A DNA stretch of 38,433 nt from an uncultured Saprospiraceae bacterium (GCA_938001865.1 CALLAW010000064.1:1-38433), one strand, 5' to 3'. Positions 1 to 9,979 are shown, numbered from the stretch's first letter. Notes: generated from the sequence alone by a model not told the origin. Made by a program: numbers and translations.

Positions 1-83
1 TAATCAAGTAGACGGCTGACAGATTTGTAGTCCTGCCAGTACGCCTCTCTCGCCACCGGTTCTCGTATACGTGGTTCACCAAC

Positions 84-1028
84 TCAATATCCACTCTTCC
101 GTTCCCAATAGTTTTGGTCTTCGACTTCGGTGAGGAGTTGGAGGTAGTTGTTGTATCGGAGTTCGCTGATTTGACCTTCGTCTAGAGCTTGTTTCACGGC
201 ACATTTTGGTTCGTCACGATGAGTACAATCGCCAAATTTGCAGTCATCCGAGAGGATAAAGATTTCCTTGAAGTTGTGTGCTACGTCCATCACTTCGAAG
301 TGATTGAAGCTCAGATTCTTTATCCCTGGAGTATCGATAATACTCCCGCCAATGTCTAGGTCAAACATTTCTGCAAAGGTGGTCGTATGCTGACCCTTAC
401 CGCTATAGTCTGAGATCTCACCAGTACGGAGTTCTAGACCTGATTGGATGGCATTGATGAGAGTAGACTTCCCAACTCCTGACTGTCCAGAGAAGAGAGT
501 GAGTTTGTCTTTGAGAGAGTCTTTGAGTGCTTCTATCCCTTGCCCATCGAGTGATGAGACTAAGCTACAATCATAGCCTATGGAAGTATAGACTGCCTTG
601 AGGTAACCATACATGAGGAGATCATCTTCGTCATAGACATCTGCCTTATTGAATACGATGTGGACTGGAATGTCATATGGCTCTGTCATCAAGAGGAATC
701 TATCGATAAATCCTTGCTTGAGCTTGGGTTCGGCGATAGTCACTATGAGGAGGGCTAAGTCTATATTCGCCGCTAAGATGTGGAGATAGTGCTTCTTACG
801 TGGAGATTGTCTGATCACATAATTATCTCTATCTAAGATCTCATTGATCATACCCGTATCCTCTCCATCTACGGGACTGACAATTACTCGGTCACCCACT
901 GCTACTGGATTGGTCAGTTGCTTATCATTGAGTCTAAACTTCCCGACGATACGGCAAGGCAGGATACTCTGATCAGGGAGTTTCACATCGTACCAACTTC
1001 CTGTAGATCTTACTATTACACCTTGCAT
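84..1028 (-). CDS. rsgA: Ribosome small subunit-dependent GTPase A (RsgA)
   Basis: Circularly permuted GTPase that assists late 30S subunit assembly in the cytoplasm. The order is an N-terminal OB-fold, then the permuted G domain with NKAD (G4) ahead of GQSGVGKS (G1) and DTPG (G3), then a C-terminal zinc knuckle (three Cys and one His in CKFGDCTH...C). This G4-G1-G3 order is diagnostic. An ATG at 1058 would add ten residues (MSISQHPINK) that overlap the upstream gene. I prefer the ATG at 1028, which gives the usual N-terminus MQGVIVRSTGSWY and lies one base past the stop of the GGGP synthase gene. It is the last gene of the long minus-strand operon, and translational coupling is likely. The family call is firm; the start is inferred. 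Confidence 0.95.
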   Translation of the reverse strand: MQGVIVRSTGSWYDVKLPDQSILPCRIVGKFRLNDKQLTNPVAVGDRVIVSPVDGEDTGMINEILDRDNYVIRQSPRKKHYLHILAANIDLALLIVTIAEPKLKQGFIDRFLLMTEPYDIPVHIVFNKADVYDEDDLLMYGYLKAVYTSIGYDCSLVSSLDGQGIEALKDSLKDKLTLFSGQSGVGKSTLINAIQSGLELRTGEISDYSGKGQHTTTFAEMFDLDIGGSIIDTPGIKNLSFNHFEVMDVAHNFKEIFILSDDCKFGDCTHRDEPKCAVKQALDEGQISELRYNNYLQLLTEVEDQNYWERKSGY

Positions 1029-1029
1029 C

Positions 1030-1794
1030 TTATTTATGGGGTGTTGAGATATTGACATTTAACTTGTGGATAGCGAGAGACATATCGATGATAAGCTCGG
1101 GGTCTGACTCAAAGGCATTGCCTACGACGATGATATCTGCACCTGCTGTTGCAAGGGCATTGGCCTGTGCTGGTTTGCGGATACCCCCACCTACGATGAT
1201 TGGGAGGTCAGTATTCTTACTTACGGCTGTGATCATTGGGAGTGGTACACTCTGACTTGCTCCACTTCCTGCATCGAGATAGAGGAGCTTGAGACCAAGC
1301 ATCTCACCTGCCAGTGCTGTACTGACGGCGATATCACTCTTATCACTTGGTATGGGTAGCGTATTACTGATATATGAGACAGATGTAGGCTTACCGCCAT
1401 CGATCAACATGTAGCCAGTGGAGATTACTTCGAGAGAGGAGTTCCTCAGGTATGGTGCTGCGATCACATGCTTACCGATGAGCATCTCAGGGTTGCGACC
1501 TGAGATAAGGGATAAGAAGAGAAGTCCATCAGCTTTATCTGTGATTTGGAAGGTACTCCCTGGAAAGAGCATGACAGGGATCTCACACCTTTCTTTGATA
1601 TTGGCAATGACTTCTTCTAACCTATGATTGATAATCATACTACCTCCAATGAAGAAGAGATCGACATTGGCATCTTGGGCACGTTGGATAGTTTGCTCAA
1701 GTGACGTCAGTTTCACTTTGTCTGGATCTATTAAAACTGCAAGTTTTTTTAGACCATCAGCTTTGCCTTTTAATATGGACTGATAGATTGTCAT
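1030..1794 (-). CDS. Geranylgeranylglyceryl phosphate synthase family protein (GGGPS/PcrB-like)
   Basis: A TIM-barrel prenyltransferase of 254 residues that joins a polyprenyl diphosphate to sn-glycerol-1-phosphate. The sequence has LIDPDK near residue 22, FIGGSMI near 48, and a C-terminal phosphate-binding VGGGIRKP segment, all typical of the family. Archaea use such enzymes for ether lipids. Bacteroidota carry group II homologues whose product chain length varies, so geranylgeranyl specificity cannot be read from sequence. It starts 40 bp after the carboxyltransferase gene and stops one base before the preferred rsgA start, so it is probably transcribed with both. No glycerol-1-phosphate dehydrogenase gene is in the window, so the source of the acceptor is unknown. 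Confidence 0.88.
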   Translation of the reverse strand: MTIYQSILKGKADGLKKLAVLIDPDKVKLTSLEQTIQRAQDANVDLFFIGGSMIINHRLEEVIANIKERCEIPVMLFPGSTFQITDKADGLLFLSLISGRNPEMLIGKHVIAAPYLRNSSLEVISTGYMLIDGGKPTSVSYISNTLPIPSDKSDIAVSTALAGEMLGLKLLYLDAGSGASQSVPLPMITAVSKNTDLPIIVGGGIRKPAQANALATAGADIIVVGNAFESDPELIIDMSLAIHKLNVNISTPHK

Positions 1795-1834
1795 AGATTG
1801 AGCAAGATAGACATTTGCTTTCTAATAAGACACG

Positions 1835-3376
1835 CTAGAGAGGGATATTCCCATGTTTTTTCGTAGGATTAACAACTTTTTTATTTTCTAATGAGGCAAA
1901 AGCTTTGATGAGTTTTCTTCTAGTTTCAGTAGGGTTGATGACTTCATCGATGAATCCACGTTCGGCGGCGAGGTAGGGATGAGCAAATTTTTCAGCGTAT
2001 TCTGCTTCTTTTTCCTTCAACTTTTCCTCTGGATTATCGGCACTTTTGATCTCCTTACGGAAAATGATTTCGCTGGCTCCTTTGGCTCCCATCACAGCTA
2101 TTTCCCCGCAAGGGTAAGAGTAATTATAGTCTGCACCGATGTGCTTAGAGTTCATCACATCATAGGCTCCACCGTAGGCCTTACGTGTAATCAGACTGAT
2201 ACGAGGGACTGTTGCCTCACTAAAGGCATAGAGGAGTTTGGCTCCATTGGTAATGATACCATTCCACTCTTGGTGAGTCCCTGGTAAGAATCCTGGCACA
2301 TCCACCAGGACTAAGAGAGGGATATTGAAGCTATCACAGAATCTCACAAATCGAGCAGCTTTCTTTGAGCTCTCTACATCGAGACAACCTGCAAGATGCA
2401 TTGGTTGATTCGCGACGATACCGATCGATTTACCAGCTAATCTTGAGAATCCTACTACGATATTCTCAGCATAGTCTTTATGAATCTCGAAGAAGGAGTC
2501 CTCATCTACTATCTCAGAGATAATCTCTTTGATATCATAAGGTTGTGTAGAGACATCTGGGATGATCTCATTGAGTCTTGGACGGTACTCGTCAGTAAGC
2601 GTATATGGGATAGCTGGAGCTTTCTCTCGATTATTTTGTGGGAGATAGCTGAGTAGCCGCTTGATATCTTGGATGCAAGTGACATCATTACTTGATGTAA
2701 GATGGGTGACTCCTGACTTAGTTGCATGTGTAGATGCTCCCCCCAGTTCTTCTGATGTTACCTCTTCGTTCGTCACTGTCTTCACTACATTAGGACCAGT
2801 GACAAACATGAAGCTAGTCTGCTCTACCATGATCGTAAAGTCAGTCATCGCTGGGCTGTATACGGCACCACCTGCACATGGACCCATGATTGCTGAGATT
2901 TGTGGAATGACACCCGATGCCATCACATTTTTATAGAAGATATCGGCGTATCCGCCAAGAGATTTGACACCTTCTTGGATCCTTGCACCTCCTGAGTCAT
3001 TGAGTCCAATCAGCGGTGCTCCAGTCTTCATCGCTGCATCCATGACCTTGACAATCTTCTCTGCATGAGTCTCTGAGAGTGAACCTCCAAAGACAGTAAA
3101 GTCTTGAGCAAAGATGTATACGAGTCTCCCGTCAATCGTACCATATCCAGTGACGACTCCGTCACCATAGTACTTCTGCTCCTCCATCCCAAAGTCAGTA
3201 CTTCGATGTCTGACGAGCATCCCCATCTCTTCGAATGAGCCAACATCGAGGAGGAGTTCTACCCGTTCTCTCGCAGTCAGTTTCTTCTTGCTATGTTGGC
3301 TTGCTATTCTTTTTTCGCCACCTCCGAGTTTTGCCTCAGCTTGGAGAGCTTGGAGTTTGTTGATTTTATCCTTCAT
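1835..3376 (-). CDS. pccB: Acyl-CoA carboxylase beta subunit (propionyl-CoA carboxylase carboxyltransferase)
   Basis: A 513-residue carboxyltransferase of the crotonase-like PccB/AccD5 family. It transfers carboxylate from biotin to an acyl-CoA, here most likely propionyl-CoA to give methylmalonyl-CoA. The N-terminal half contains the acyl-CoA pocket ([13 protein letters not shown], then [14 protein letters not shown]). The C-terminal half has the biotin-side motif [17 protein letters not shown] and the [10 protein letters not shown] segment. The length is normal for the family. Its ATG lies inside the end of the large mutase gene (11 bp overlap), so the two are probably translationally coupled. 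Propionyl rather than acetyl specificity is inferred from the mutase genes interleaved in the same operon. Confidence 0.95.
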   Translation of the reverse strand: MKDKINKLQALQAEAKLGGGEKRIASQHSKKKLTARERVELLLDVGSFEEMGMLVRHRSTDFGMEEQKYYGDGVVTGYGTIDGRLVYIFAQDFTVFGGSLSETHAEKIVKVMDAAMKTGAPLIGLNDSGGARIQEGVKSLGGYADIFYKNVMASGVIPQISAIMGPCAGGAVYSPAMTDFTIMVEQTSFMFVTGPNVVKTVTNEEVTSEELGGASTHATKSGVTHLTSSNDVTCIQDIKRLLSYLPQNNREKAPAIPYTLTDEYRPRLNEIIPDVSTQPYDIKEIISEIVDEDSFFEIHKDYAENIVVGFSRLAGKSIGIVANQPMHLAGCLDVESSKKAARFVRFCDSFNIPLLVLVDVPGFLPGTHQEWNGIITNGAKLLYAFSEATVPRISLITRKAYGGAYDVMNSKHIGADYNYSYPCGEIAVMGAKGASEIIFRKEIKSADNPEEKLKEKEAEYAEKFAHPYLAAERGFIDEVINPTETRRKLIKAFASLENKKVVNPTKKHGNIPL

Positions 3377-5489
3377 CTTCTTCTAATTGGTCTAACATCA
3401 ATTGTAATATCTGCGCAGCTGCCTCTGAGAGTATTGTCCCTGGTCCGAAGACTCCAAGTACTCCATGATCGTAGAGGAAGTCATAGTCTTGTGGCGGGAT
3501 GACCCCACCGACGATGATTGCGATATCTTGTCTATTTCTATTTTTTAGTTCTTGGATGACAGCTGGTACGAGTGTCTTATGCCCAGCTGCGAGTGATGAG
3601 ATACCGATGAGGTGGACATCACTATCGATTGCTTGATTGACGACTTCTTCTGGTGTCTGGAAGAGTGGTCCGATATCTACATCAAATCCCAAATCAGCGA
3701 ATCCTGTCGCGATCACTCTAGCACCTCTATCGTGACCATCTTGTCCGATTTTGGCGATGAGGATCCTTGCTCTTCTTCCGATGTGGCTTGCTACTTTATC
3801 TGAGAGTTCTCTTGCTTTTGCAAATGTGCTATCATTCATAATTGACTTTGAGTAGACCCCTTGGATAGTCTTATTGGATGCTTTGTGTCTTCCAAATACT
3901 GCTTCAAGAGTATCTGAGATTTCTCCAAGTGTAGCTCTTGCTCTTGCAGCATTGACAGCGGCACTCAGTAAGTTACCATTCCCAGTCTCAGCAACCGTTT
4001 TGAGCTCTTGGAGAGAGTGCTCTACGGCTTTTTGATCTCTCTCTTTCTTGACAGTTTCCAGTCGAGCAACTTGCTCACGGTAGACCTTATCATTATTGAC
4101 CTCGAGGATATCGAACCCCAGTTTTTCATCTTCTTTTTGGAAGACGTTGACACCGACGATTTGGCTAGAGCCACTATCAATACGTGCTTGTGTCCGAGCA
4201 GCAGCTTCTTCTATTCTCTGTTTCGGTATACCTTTTTCTATTGCTTGAGTCATACCACCTTCTGCCTCCACTTCTTGGATGTGACCCCAAGCTTTTTCGA
4301 TGAGTGACTGTGTAAGGTACTCGATGTGGTAGGCACCCTTGTAAGGATCGATTGCTTGACACAAGTCTGTATCTTTTTGGAGATAGAGTTGTGTATCTCT
4401 TGCGATCTTCGCTGAGTAGTCAGTAGGTAATGCAAGCGCTTCATCTAGTGCATTGGTATGCAAAGATTGGGTGCCACCAAGTACAGCTGACATTGCTTCT
4501 ACAGTGGTCCTGCCGATATTATTATAAGGATCTTGGGCAGTGAGACTATAGCCAGATGTCTGACAGTGAGTCCTCAGTGACATTGACTTAGGAAGAGTTG
4601 GATCGAACTGCTTGACGAGGGTTGCCCAGAGGACTCTTCCTGCTCGGAGCTTGGCCACTTCCATAAAATGGTGCATCCCGATGCCCCAAAAGAAGGATAA
4701 TCTCGGTGCAAATTGATCAATACTCAGACCTCTAGAGATTCCAGTCTTGATATATTCTAATCCATCGGCAAGCGTATAGGCCAGTTCGAGATCTGCTGGT
4801 GCTCCTGCCTCTTGCATGTGATAGCCACTGATGCTGATAGAGTTATACTTCGGCATATGCTCAGCTGTATAAGCGAAGATATCTCCGATGATCTGCATGG
4901 ATGATTTAGGAGGATAGATATAGGTATTCCTCACCATGAACTCTTTGAGGATGTCATTTTGGATTGTGCCTTTGAGTAAGGCCTTATCGACTCCTTGCTC
5001 TTCGGCAGCTACGATGTAGAATGCCATAATCGGAATCACAGCACCATTCATCGTCATAGAGACCGACATCTGGTCAAGTGGGATATCAGAGAAGAGCATT
5101 TTCATATCCTCTACTGTATCGATCGCTACACCTGCCATACCGACATCACCTCTCACACGTGGGTTATCTGAGTCATAACCACGATGCGTAGCGAGGTCAA
5201 AGGCTACTGAGAGTCCTTTCTGACCAGCAGCGAGGTTTTTCTTGTAGAATGCATTACTCTCTTCTGCAGTACTGAAGCCGGCATACTGTCGGATCGTCCA
5301 AGGTCTACCGAGGTACATGGTAGGATACGGACCACTTAAGTAAGGTGGCTTACCTGATCCTGACTCTTCATGCCGTCTCACTTTTTGCTCTGGAGTAGGA
5401 TGTAGAGTGATACCCTCAGGAGTCTCTACTTGACTTCTGTTGGATGTATATGGCAATTGCAGATCGGTCGTATATGCTCTTAGCTTCAT
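3366..5489 (-). CDS. mutB: Methylmalonyl-CoA mutase, large (catalytic, B12-binding) subunit
   Basis: Adenosylcobalamin-dependent isomerase converting (R)-methylmalonyl-CoA to succinyl-CoA. The 707 residues comprise a TIM barrel (residues about 30-560) followed by a flavodoxin-like cobalamin domain. The B12 motif DGHDRG lies at residues 584-589, with His586 as the lower axial ligand. GYHMQEAGA near residue 240 and [12 protein letters not shown] near 355 are the substrate and radical-pocket signatures. The start ATG overlaps the biotin carboxylase stop as ATGA, and the 3' end overlaps pccB. The subunit is complete and by itself carries all catalytic residues known for the enzyme. Confidence 0.96.
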   Translation of the reverse strand: MKLRAYTTDLQLPYTSNRSQVETPEGITLHPTPEQKVRRHEESGSGKPPYLSGPYPTMYLGRPWTIRQYAGFSTAEESNAFYKKNLAAGQKGLSVAFDLATHRGYDSDNPRVRGDVGMAGVAIDTVEDMKMLFSDIPLDQMSVSMTMNGAVIPIMAFYIVAAEEQGVDKALLKGTIQNDILKEFMVRNTYIYPPKSSMQIIGDIFAYTAEHMPKYNSISISGYHMQEAGAPADLELAYTLADGLEYIKTGISRGLSIDQFAPRLSFFWGIGMHHFMEVAKLRAGRVLWATLVKQFDPTLPKSMSLRTHCQTSGYSLTAQDPYNNIGRTTVEAMSAVLGGTQSLHTNALDEALALPTDYSAKIARDTQLYLQKDTDLCQAIDPYKGAYHIEYLTQSLIEKAWGHIQEVEAEGGMTQAIEKGIPKQRIEEAAARTQARIDSGSSQIVGVNVFQKEDEKLGFDILEVNNDKVYREQVARLETVKKERDQKAVEHSLQELKTVAETGNGNLLSAAVNAARARATLGEISDTLEAVFGRHKASNKTIQGVYSKSIMNDSTFAKARELSDKVASHIGRRARILIAKIGQDGHDRGARVIATGFADLGFDVDIGPLFQTPEEVVNQAIDSDVHLIGISSLAAGHKTLVPAVIQELKNRNRQDIAIIVGGVIPPQDYDFLYDHGVLGVFGPGTILSEAAAQILQLMLDQLEEDEG

Positions 5490-6928
5490 ACTTGTGGTAT
5501 CGTCAGGTGATTGACTTTTTTGTCTAGGTAGAGCTTGAGGATCAATGCGGCTGCGAGACGATCTTGTGCAGCATCTTTACCGTCAGGTTCTGCTTGATAG
5601 TATTGCTTGACAAAGTGAGTATTGATCTCTCCACTTACGAATGCTGGATGCCTCATTACGTAGGTACCGAAGGGAAGTGTTGTTTTGATTCCTGCTATCT
5701 GATAGTCCTCGATTGCCTTGTCCATCAGAGCAATTGCGGTAGCTCTATCTGCTCCATAGGTAATCAACTTAGCAAGCATGGGATCGTAGTAGACGGGGAC
5801 TTCCATTCCTTCTCTGAATCCATCATCTACTCTGATATTCTCTCCAACTGGTGGACGATAAGTTGAGAGTGTCCCGATTGATGGCATGAAGTTAGTCTCT
5901 GGATCTTCTGCGTAGACTCTGAGTTCTACTGCATGACCTTTGATCTTGAGATCATCTTGAGCAATTGACAAAGTTTCATTTCTTGCTACTTTGATTTGCT
6001 GCTCTACGAGGTCTACTCCAGTGATCAATTCGGTGACTGGGTGCTCTACTTGGAGACGTGTATTCATCTCAAGGAAGTAAAAATTGAGGTCAGCATCTAA
6101 CAGAAACTCTACAGTACCGACTCCTGAGTAGTCACAAGATCTAGCGACATCTATTGCGGCTTGGCCCATTTTGTGTCGAAGGTCATTTGTCAATACTACC
6201 GATGGAGCTTCTTCTACTACTTTTTGGTGACGACGTTGGATACTGCACTCACGTTCGAAGAGGTGGACATAGTTACCGTGATTATCAGCCAAGACTTGGA
6301 TCTCGATATGTCGAGGAGAGGTCACATATTTCTCTATGAAGACTGACCCATCACCAAAGGCATTAGTCGCTTCACTTACTGCTCTGTCGAAGGCGTCGGC
6401 GACTTCATCGAGTGCATTGACAATCCTCATTCCTTTACCACCACCACCTGCGGAGGCTTTGATCAGTATCGGAGTGCCGATCTGCTTTGCTATTGCTAAT
6501 GCTTCTTCTTTGTCGACGAGTGCTTTGTCAGTACCGGGGACCATTGGTATCTTGAACTTTGATACCGCTTCTTTTGCTGCTAGCTTACTTCCCATAACAG
6601 TGATGGAGTGAGCAGATGGCCCGATGAAGGTAATCCCAGCATCTGCTACCTTTCTTGCAAACTCTGCATTTTCACTCAGGAATCCATATCCTGGATGTAT
6701 CCCATCAACACCTGCTGCCTTAGCAACTTCGATGATCTTGTCCATCTTGAGGTAAGACTGATCACTTGCAGCTGGACCGACAAGGTATGCCTCGTCCGCC
6801 ATCACTACATGTGGGGCATGCTTATCTACTTCTGAGTAGACAGCAACTGTTGCGATGCCCATTCTCTGAGCAGTACGCATCACTCTACAAGCGATTTCGC
6901 CTCGATTAGCTATGAGTATTTTCTTCAT
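5486..6928 (-). CDS. pccA: Acyl-CoA carboxylase alpha subunit, biotin carboxylase (propionyl-CoA carboxylase)
   Basis: ATP-grasp biotin carboxylase that carboxylates the biotin of a separate carrier protein. Motifs include the N-terminal [19 protein letters not shown], the glycine-rich ATP loop [13 protein letters not shown], the RDCS-like segment [13 protein letters not shown] and [14 protein letters not shown]. An upstream ATG at 6958 would add ten polar residues inside the preceding gene. The ATG at 6928 gives the family N-terminus and overlaps the preceding stop as ATGA, so I choose it (480 residues). There is no C-terminal biotinyl domain here; that function is in the first gene of the operon. 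The carboxylase is thus split over three polypeptides. Confidence 0.95.
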   Translation of the reverse strand: MKKILIANRGEIACRVMRTAQRMGIATVAVYSEVDKHAPHVVMADEAYLVGPAASDQSYLKMDKIIEVAKAAGVDGIHPGYGFLSENAEFARKVADAGITFIGPSAHSITVMGSKLAAKEAVSKFKIPMVPGTDKALVDKEEALAIAKQIGTPILIKASAGGGGKGMRIVNALDEVADAFDRAVSEATNAFGDGSVFIEKYVTSPRHIEIQVLADNHGNYVHLFERECSIQRRHQKVVEEAPSVVLTNDLRHKMGQAAIDVARSCDYSGVGTVEFLLDADLNFYFLEMNTRLQVEHPVTELITGVDLVEQQIKVARNETLSIAQDDLKIKGHAVELRVYAEDPETNFMPSIGTLSTYRPPVGENIRVDDGFREGMEVPVYYDPMLAKLITYGADRATAIALMDKAIEDYQIAGIKTTLPFGTYVMRHPAFVSGEINTHFVKQYYQAEPDGKDAAQDRLAAALILKLYLDKKVNHLTIPQV

Positions 6929-7878
6929 TGTATCGGTAGTTTTGTCAGTCTTTCCCAAGCTGCTTTTGCTATTGTATTGGTGCTATATTCGATCGTATGA
7001 CTTCCTGCGAGAGGATCAGCTACATGCTCTATATGTGACTCTAATCTCATGAGGTGGAGTTGGTTACGGGCTATTCTCACTTCTTCGGGATCAGAGGATT
7101 GGAGTCCGTAAGGTATGATCACTGATGCTCCGCCAAGGATTGCAGCTAATCCACGTGTCGTATTTGCTATTTTCTGATAGTCTCTATCTGAGGTTTCATT
7201 GATGTCGTAGTGAGTCTCTATACTCAGGCTATGTTGCCAGTCACAACTGCTATTTAGCAAGTTGAATGTGTGGTGTAAGGCTCTCAATCTTGCGATTTCC
7301 ATCAAGTATTTATCCCCTATTTTGGCTGTGACCGTATACATCGTAGGGATGCCTCTATCAGCAATGTCTTTGATTATTTGCTCGATGCAGTTTGCTATCG
7401 TTTCCTCTGGAGCTACATTATTGTCCAATGTGATTAACTTGCTCCTCTCCTCTCTGACAGTATGGTTAGCCTGATTCCATCCTAGAGGAAGGCTAACGTC
7501 ATTTGTTTGATTTACCAGGAGGGTTGTATGGATATAATCAAGTTTGACTTGATCGAAAAGCGCCTCGATGTGCTCTACAGAAAGTGGTATGCCTACTCGT
7601 AGGTAAAGATGATTTACTCCACCGAGCAAGGCTGTAAGTATTTGACGATTAACTTCTTTGATTGATGCAGAATCATTGTTAGAGATCTCATAGTACTCAC
7701 CGATCTCAAATCGATGTTGCCACTTGGGATAGGAATGCTCTGGACGACTTCCTACACATGCCTCTATGACATCAGTATCAATCTCAGGGCCAAGAGCTTC
7801 CTTGATCCTAATGCCCCATTCATCGCGACTCTCAGCCTCGAAAGTAGCGTACAACTCTTCGTGGCTATTCAGTTTCAT
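6925..7878 (-). CDS. mutA: Methylmalonyl-CoA mutase small subunit, short form lacking the B12-like domain
   Basis: Non-catalytic partner of MutB. The degenerate TIM-barrel fold is recognisable from paired elements such as NTTRGLAAILGGASVIIPYG and DPLAGSHTIEYSTNTIAKAAW, which correspond to MutB's [18 protein letters not shown] and [21 protein letters not shown]. The protein ends about where the barrel ends, at roughly 317 residues. Classical small subunits are about 600 or more residues and carry a second, non-functional cobalamin domain, which is absent here. I place the start at the ATG at 7878 (MKLNSHEELY, 14 bp overlap with the upstream gene) instead of 7926, whose extra 16 residues overlap the carrier gene further. 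It lies between the carrier and carboxylase genes, so a role in the mutase complex is well supported by context. Confidence 0.85.
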   Translation of the reverse strand: MKLNSHEELYATFEAESRDEWGIRIKEALGPEIDTDVIEACVGSRPEHSYPKWQHRFEIGEYYEISNNDSASIKEVNRQILTALLGGVNHLYLRVGIPLSVEHIEALFDQVKLDYIHTTLLVNQTNDVSLPLGWNQANHTVREERSKLITLDNNVAPEETIANCIEQIIKDIADRGIPTMYTVTAKIGDKYLMEIARLRALHHTFNLLNSSCDWQHSLSIETHYDINETSDRDYQKIANTTRGLAAILGGASVIIPYGLQSSDPEEVRIARNQLHLMRLESHIEHVADPLAGSHTIEYSTNTIAKAAWERLTKLPIQ

Positions 7879-8359
7879 AAGTGATGAGGACTTGTGACTT
7901 AGCGATACTCTGACCAACTGTGACATCTATTGACTTGATCACTCCATCGACGGGTGATTTGATGACATTTTCCATTTTCATAGCTTCTAAGATGAGCAAA
8001 CTTTCACCTTGAGTGACTGTCTGACCTTGAGATACGCTGATGTCGAGCACGAGTCCTGGCATTGGAGCTACCACCTTGTCTAGGGCTGGTCCTTGGACTT
8101 TATCCATCCCTAGCTGTTTGATCAAGAGATCGATGGGCAACTCGATATTGCCGCTGTAGATAGTATTGTTGATTTTGACTCTATAGGTGGAAGTCTGTAG
8201 GTCCATATCCAGCACTTCTAGCTGTAAGCTCTGGTTGCCTTCTGTAATGTGATGGTATGTAGTCTCATTGACTGGTGTAAGGTGGAGAGCATTGACATCG
8301 GACTCTTGTAAGTCGACACTCTTACCATTTATTATTATGGAGTAATTCGGCATATTCAA
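7865..8359 (-). CDS. Biotin carboxyl carrier protein of acyl-CoA carboxylase (biotin/lipoyl-attachment domain)
   Basis: First gene of the propionate operon. The C-terminal 70 residues form a biotinyl domain with the motif EAMKMEN; Lys128 is the expected biotinylation site, and APMPGLV near residue 98 is the usual preceding strand. The N-terminal 95 residues are not biotinyl sequence. They may correspond to the BT-type bridging domain of larger propionyl-CoA carboxylase alpha chains, which is inference. The start is either 8359 (MNMPNYS) or two codons later. It would supply the mobile biotin for the PccA and PccB partners downstream. The mutase small-subunit gene overlaps its 3' end. Confidence 0.93.
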   Translation of the reverse strand: MNMPNYSIIINGKSVDLQESDVNALHLTPVNETTYHHITEGNQSLQLEVLDMDLQTSTYRVKINNTIYSGNIELPIDLLIKQLGMDKVQGPALDKVVAPMPGLVLDISVSQGQTVTQGESLLILEAMKMENVIKSPVDGVIKSIDVTVGQSIAKSQVLITYETE

Positions 8360-8389
8360 AATTTGTAACTCCGTAAAAGTAAGAAAACA

Positions 8390-8402
8390 GAGAATGATTC
8401 TC
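8390..8402. promoter_or_regulatory. 13-bp palindrome upstream of the propionate operon
   Basis: A perfect inverted repeat, GAGAATGATTCTC (5-bp arms), lies 31 bp upstream of the carrier-protein start. No TAnnTTTG element is visible in the 8360-8496 gap. The palindrome could be an operator for a dimeric regulator, but it is short enough to arise by chance. Confidence 0.25.
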
Positions 8403-8496
8403 TCACATCTCTCTACTTCGTTTGTTAGAAATTTGTCAATCGATAGTTGCTTAAACTCTCACTAAAAATAAATAATGAATATTTAAAAGGTCACCA

Positions 8497-9525
8497 CTAC
8501 TTCTTAATAATCTTCTGGACACTCACTTGTCCATTATATTCCAGTATCAAGATATAAGGTCCTGCAGGAAGACTTGCCGTAGGGACTTGACCTCCACTAA
8601 ATATACCTGTATCAATTGTTTTGCCTTGGATGGTGATGAGCTTATATTGACCATCACTTACTCCATTTATACTAATGTTACCTACTACAGGATTTGGATA
8701 GACACTAATGTTTTGATCAAGTGGTGTTTCGATGATTTCTGATAACTCTCCATTTCGATTCACCTTTACGATGAATCCTTTGGTGTGTTCGTCCTCATCG
8801 GCATTTATAATAAAACCTGATGCATAGACATTACCATCTTTATCAGAGATACAATGATTTGGAAAGGCATAGCCATCCATATCGACATCTACTGTAAACT
8901 CTAATCCGCCTTCGGAGTCCAACTTGGTTAAGTAGAGTGTAGTATTTCTATCTGGTAGTGGACCAAAAACATCTAATAAACTCACATTAACACTATACAC
9001 CCAAACTTCGTCAGTCTCAGGAATTTTCGTAATCGATTTAGCCCATGCTCTTGACCTCCTTTCAAGGTCTTGTGTGTAGAGTTGATCTGGAGGATCTTGG
9101 TTATATTGCTTCGCTAGACTGTCCAAGTGGTAGACTGCAATGGCGTGATTATCTGAAAAATCATTAAACTGATAATTATGATGACCAGACATAATTAGAG
9201 TTCTATTGGAAAGTATTTCAAAATGTAAATCTCGAAAAGAATGAAAATAGAGTGCGGCTTTGGGCCAGCCCATCTGATAGTTTTGGTACTCATCACCATC
9301 TATCGATCGGTGATGAAAGCCGCCCGATGATGAAAAATAGAGTAAAGAATCTACAAGCTCAGTATCTCTATAAATGAGTTCTGGGTTGATCTCAGAAGTT
9401 GCTCTATTGGATACTTCATTTGTTGTGAGATCGAAGTCAAAATGATTGAGCTCAAAGCTCGTCCCTAGTACAGTGTTAGATAAAGAAAAGTAGTATCTCA
9501 AGTTAGTATCAGATATCCTAACCAT
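8497..9525 (-). CDS. T9SS-sorted secreted protein, C-terminal part (frameshifted from 9587-9979)
   Basis: The 342 residues end in a T9SS type A sorting domain (VYPNPVVGNISINGV ... LPAGPYILILEYNGQ ... KIIKK). This directs a Bacteroidota protein across the outer membrane and onto the cell surface. The body is beta-rich and has beta-propeller-like features. The reading frame stays open upstream of the nominal ATG at 9525 to about 9600 (reading YTLIEAYDWEPGYQLFNSS). It therefore continues the protein encoded by 9587-9979, with a one-base frame change at a TTTTT run near 9588-9592. The fragment alone has no signal peptide, so it would not be exported unless the frames are joined. The binding or enzymatic role is not recognisable. 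Confidence 0.7.
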   Translation of the reverse strand: MVRISDTNLRYYFSLSNTVLGTSFELNHFDFDLTTNEVSNRATSEINPELIYRDTELVDSLLYFSSSGGFHHRSIDGDEYQNYQMGWPKAALYFHSFRDLHFEILSNRTLIMSGHHNYQFNDFSDNHAIAVYHLDSLAKQYNQDPPDQLYTQDLERRSRAWAKSITKIPETDEVWVYSVNVSLLDVFGPLPDRNTTLYLTKLDSEGGLEFTVDVDMDGYAFPNHCISDKDGNVYASGFIINADEDEHTKGFIVKVNRNGELSEIIETPLDQNISVYPNPVVGNISINGVSDGQYKLITIQGKTIDTGIFSGGQVPTASLPAGPYILILEYNGQVSVQKIIKK

Positions 9526-9586
9526 CGAAGAATTAAACAGCTGATAGCCAGGTTCCCAATCATAAGCCTCTATTAGAGTATAGTCG

Positions 9587-9979
9587 CTAAAAATCCTTAC
9601 TCAATATCATCAATAACAACTTTCGGTTAAGTCTATCTTCCGGCTTACTACTCTTGTCAGTGGCTAGTAAGAGGATATAACTCTCTTCATCGTATACATC
9701 GATAATATAAATAGCAGCAAAAGGAAATTCACTGAAAGGAAGCACAATTTCATTTTGCACTTCCAGTCTTGTGTTCAATTGTATTATTGAGGTGTATGAC
9801 GTGTCCTGCTCTTGTTGTCTTGAGTATAGAGTGGTTATGATACCCTCGTTTAAGCTAGGAATAATTGCTCCAGTTACTTGATCAAGATTGAACTCATCGA
9901 GTAACTTAATTTGTCCTTGAACATTAAAGCAAAGTAATACTAAAACTAGATTATATAATATATGTTTTAACAGCAACAT
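9587..9979 (-). CDS. Signal-peptide-bearing N-terminal part of the split T9SS protein
   Basis: The 130 residues begin with a clear signal peptide (MLLLKHILYNLVLVLLCFNVQGQ), with cleavage expected after Gly so that Gln becomes residue 1. The rest consists of beta-strand-rich propeller-like sequence ending ILSKDF at a TAG. Removing one T from the TTTTT run just before that stop joins this frame to the one continuing to 8497, giving one protein of about 490 residues. I infer that both pieces are one gene, broken by a real indel or a sequencing error. No catalytic motif is seen. Its ATG lies within the last codons of the tiny ORF upstream. Confidence 0.65.
   Translation of the reverse strand: MLLLKHILYNLVLVLLCFNVQGQIKLLDEFNLDQVTGAIIPSLNEGIITTLYSRQQEQDTSYTSIIQLNTRLEVQNEIVLPFSEFPFAAIYIIDVYDEESYILLLATDKSSKPEDRLNRKLLLMILSKDF

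Noticed and set aside
1-83. Open frames on the minus strand at the left edge, one with a GTG at 56
   Set aside because: Two frames are open and too short to choose between or assign; nothing recognisable.
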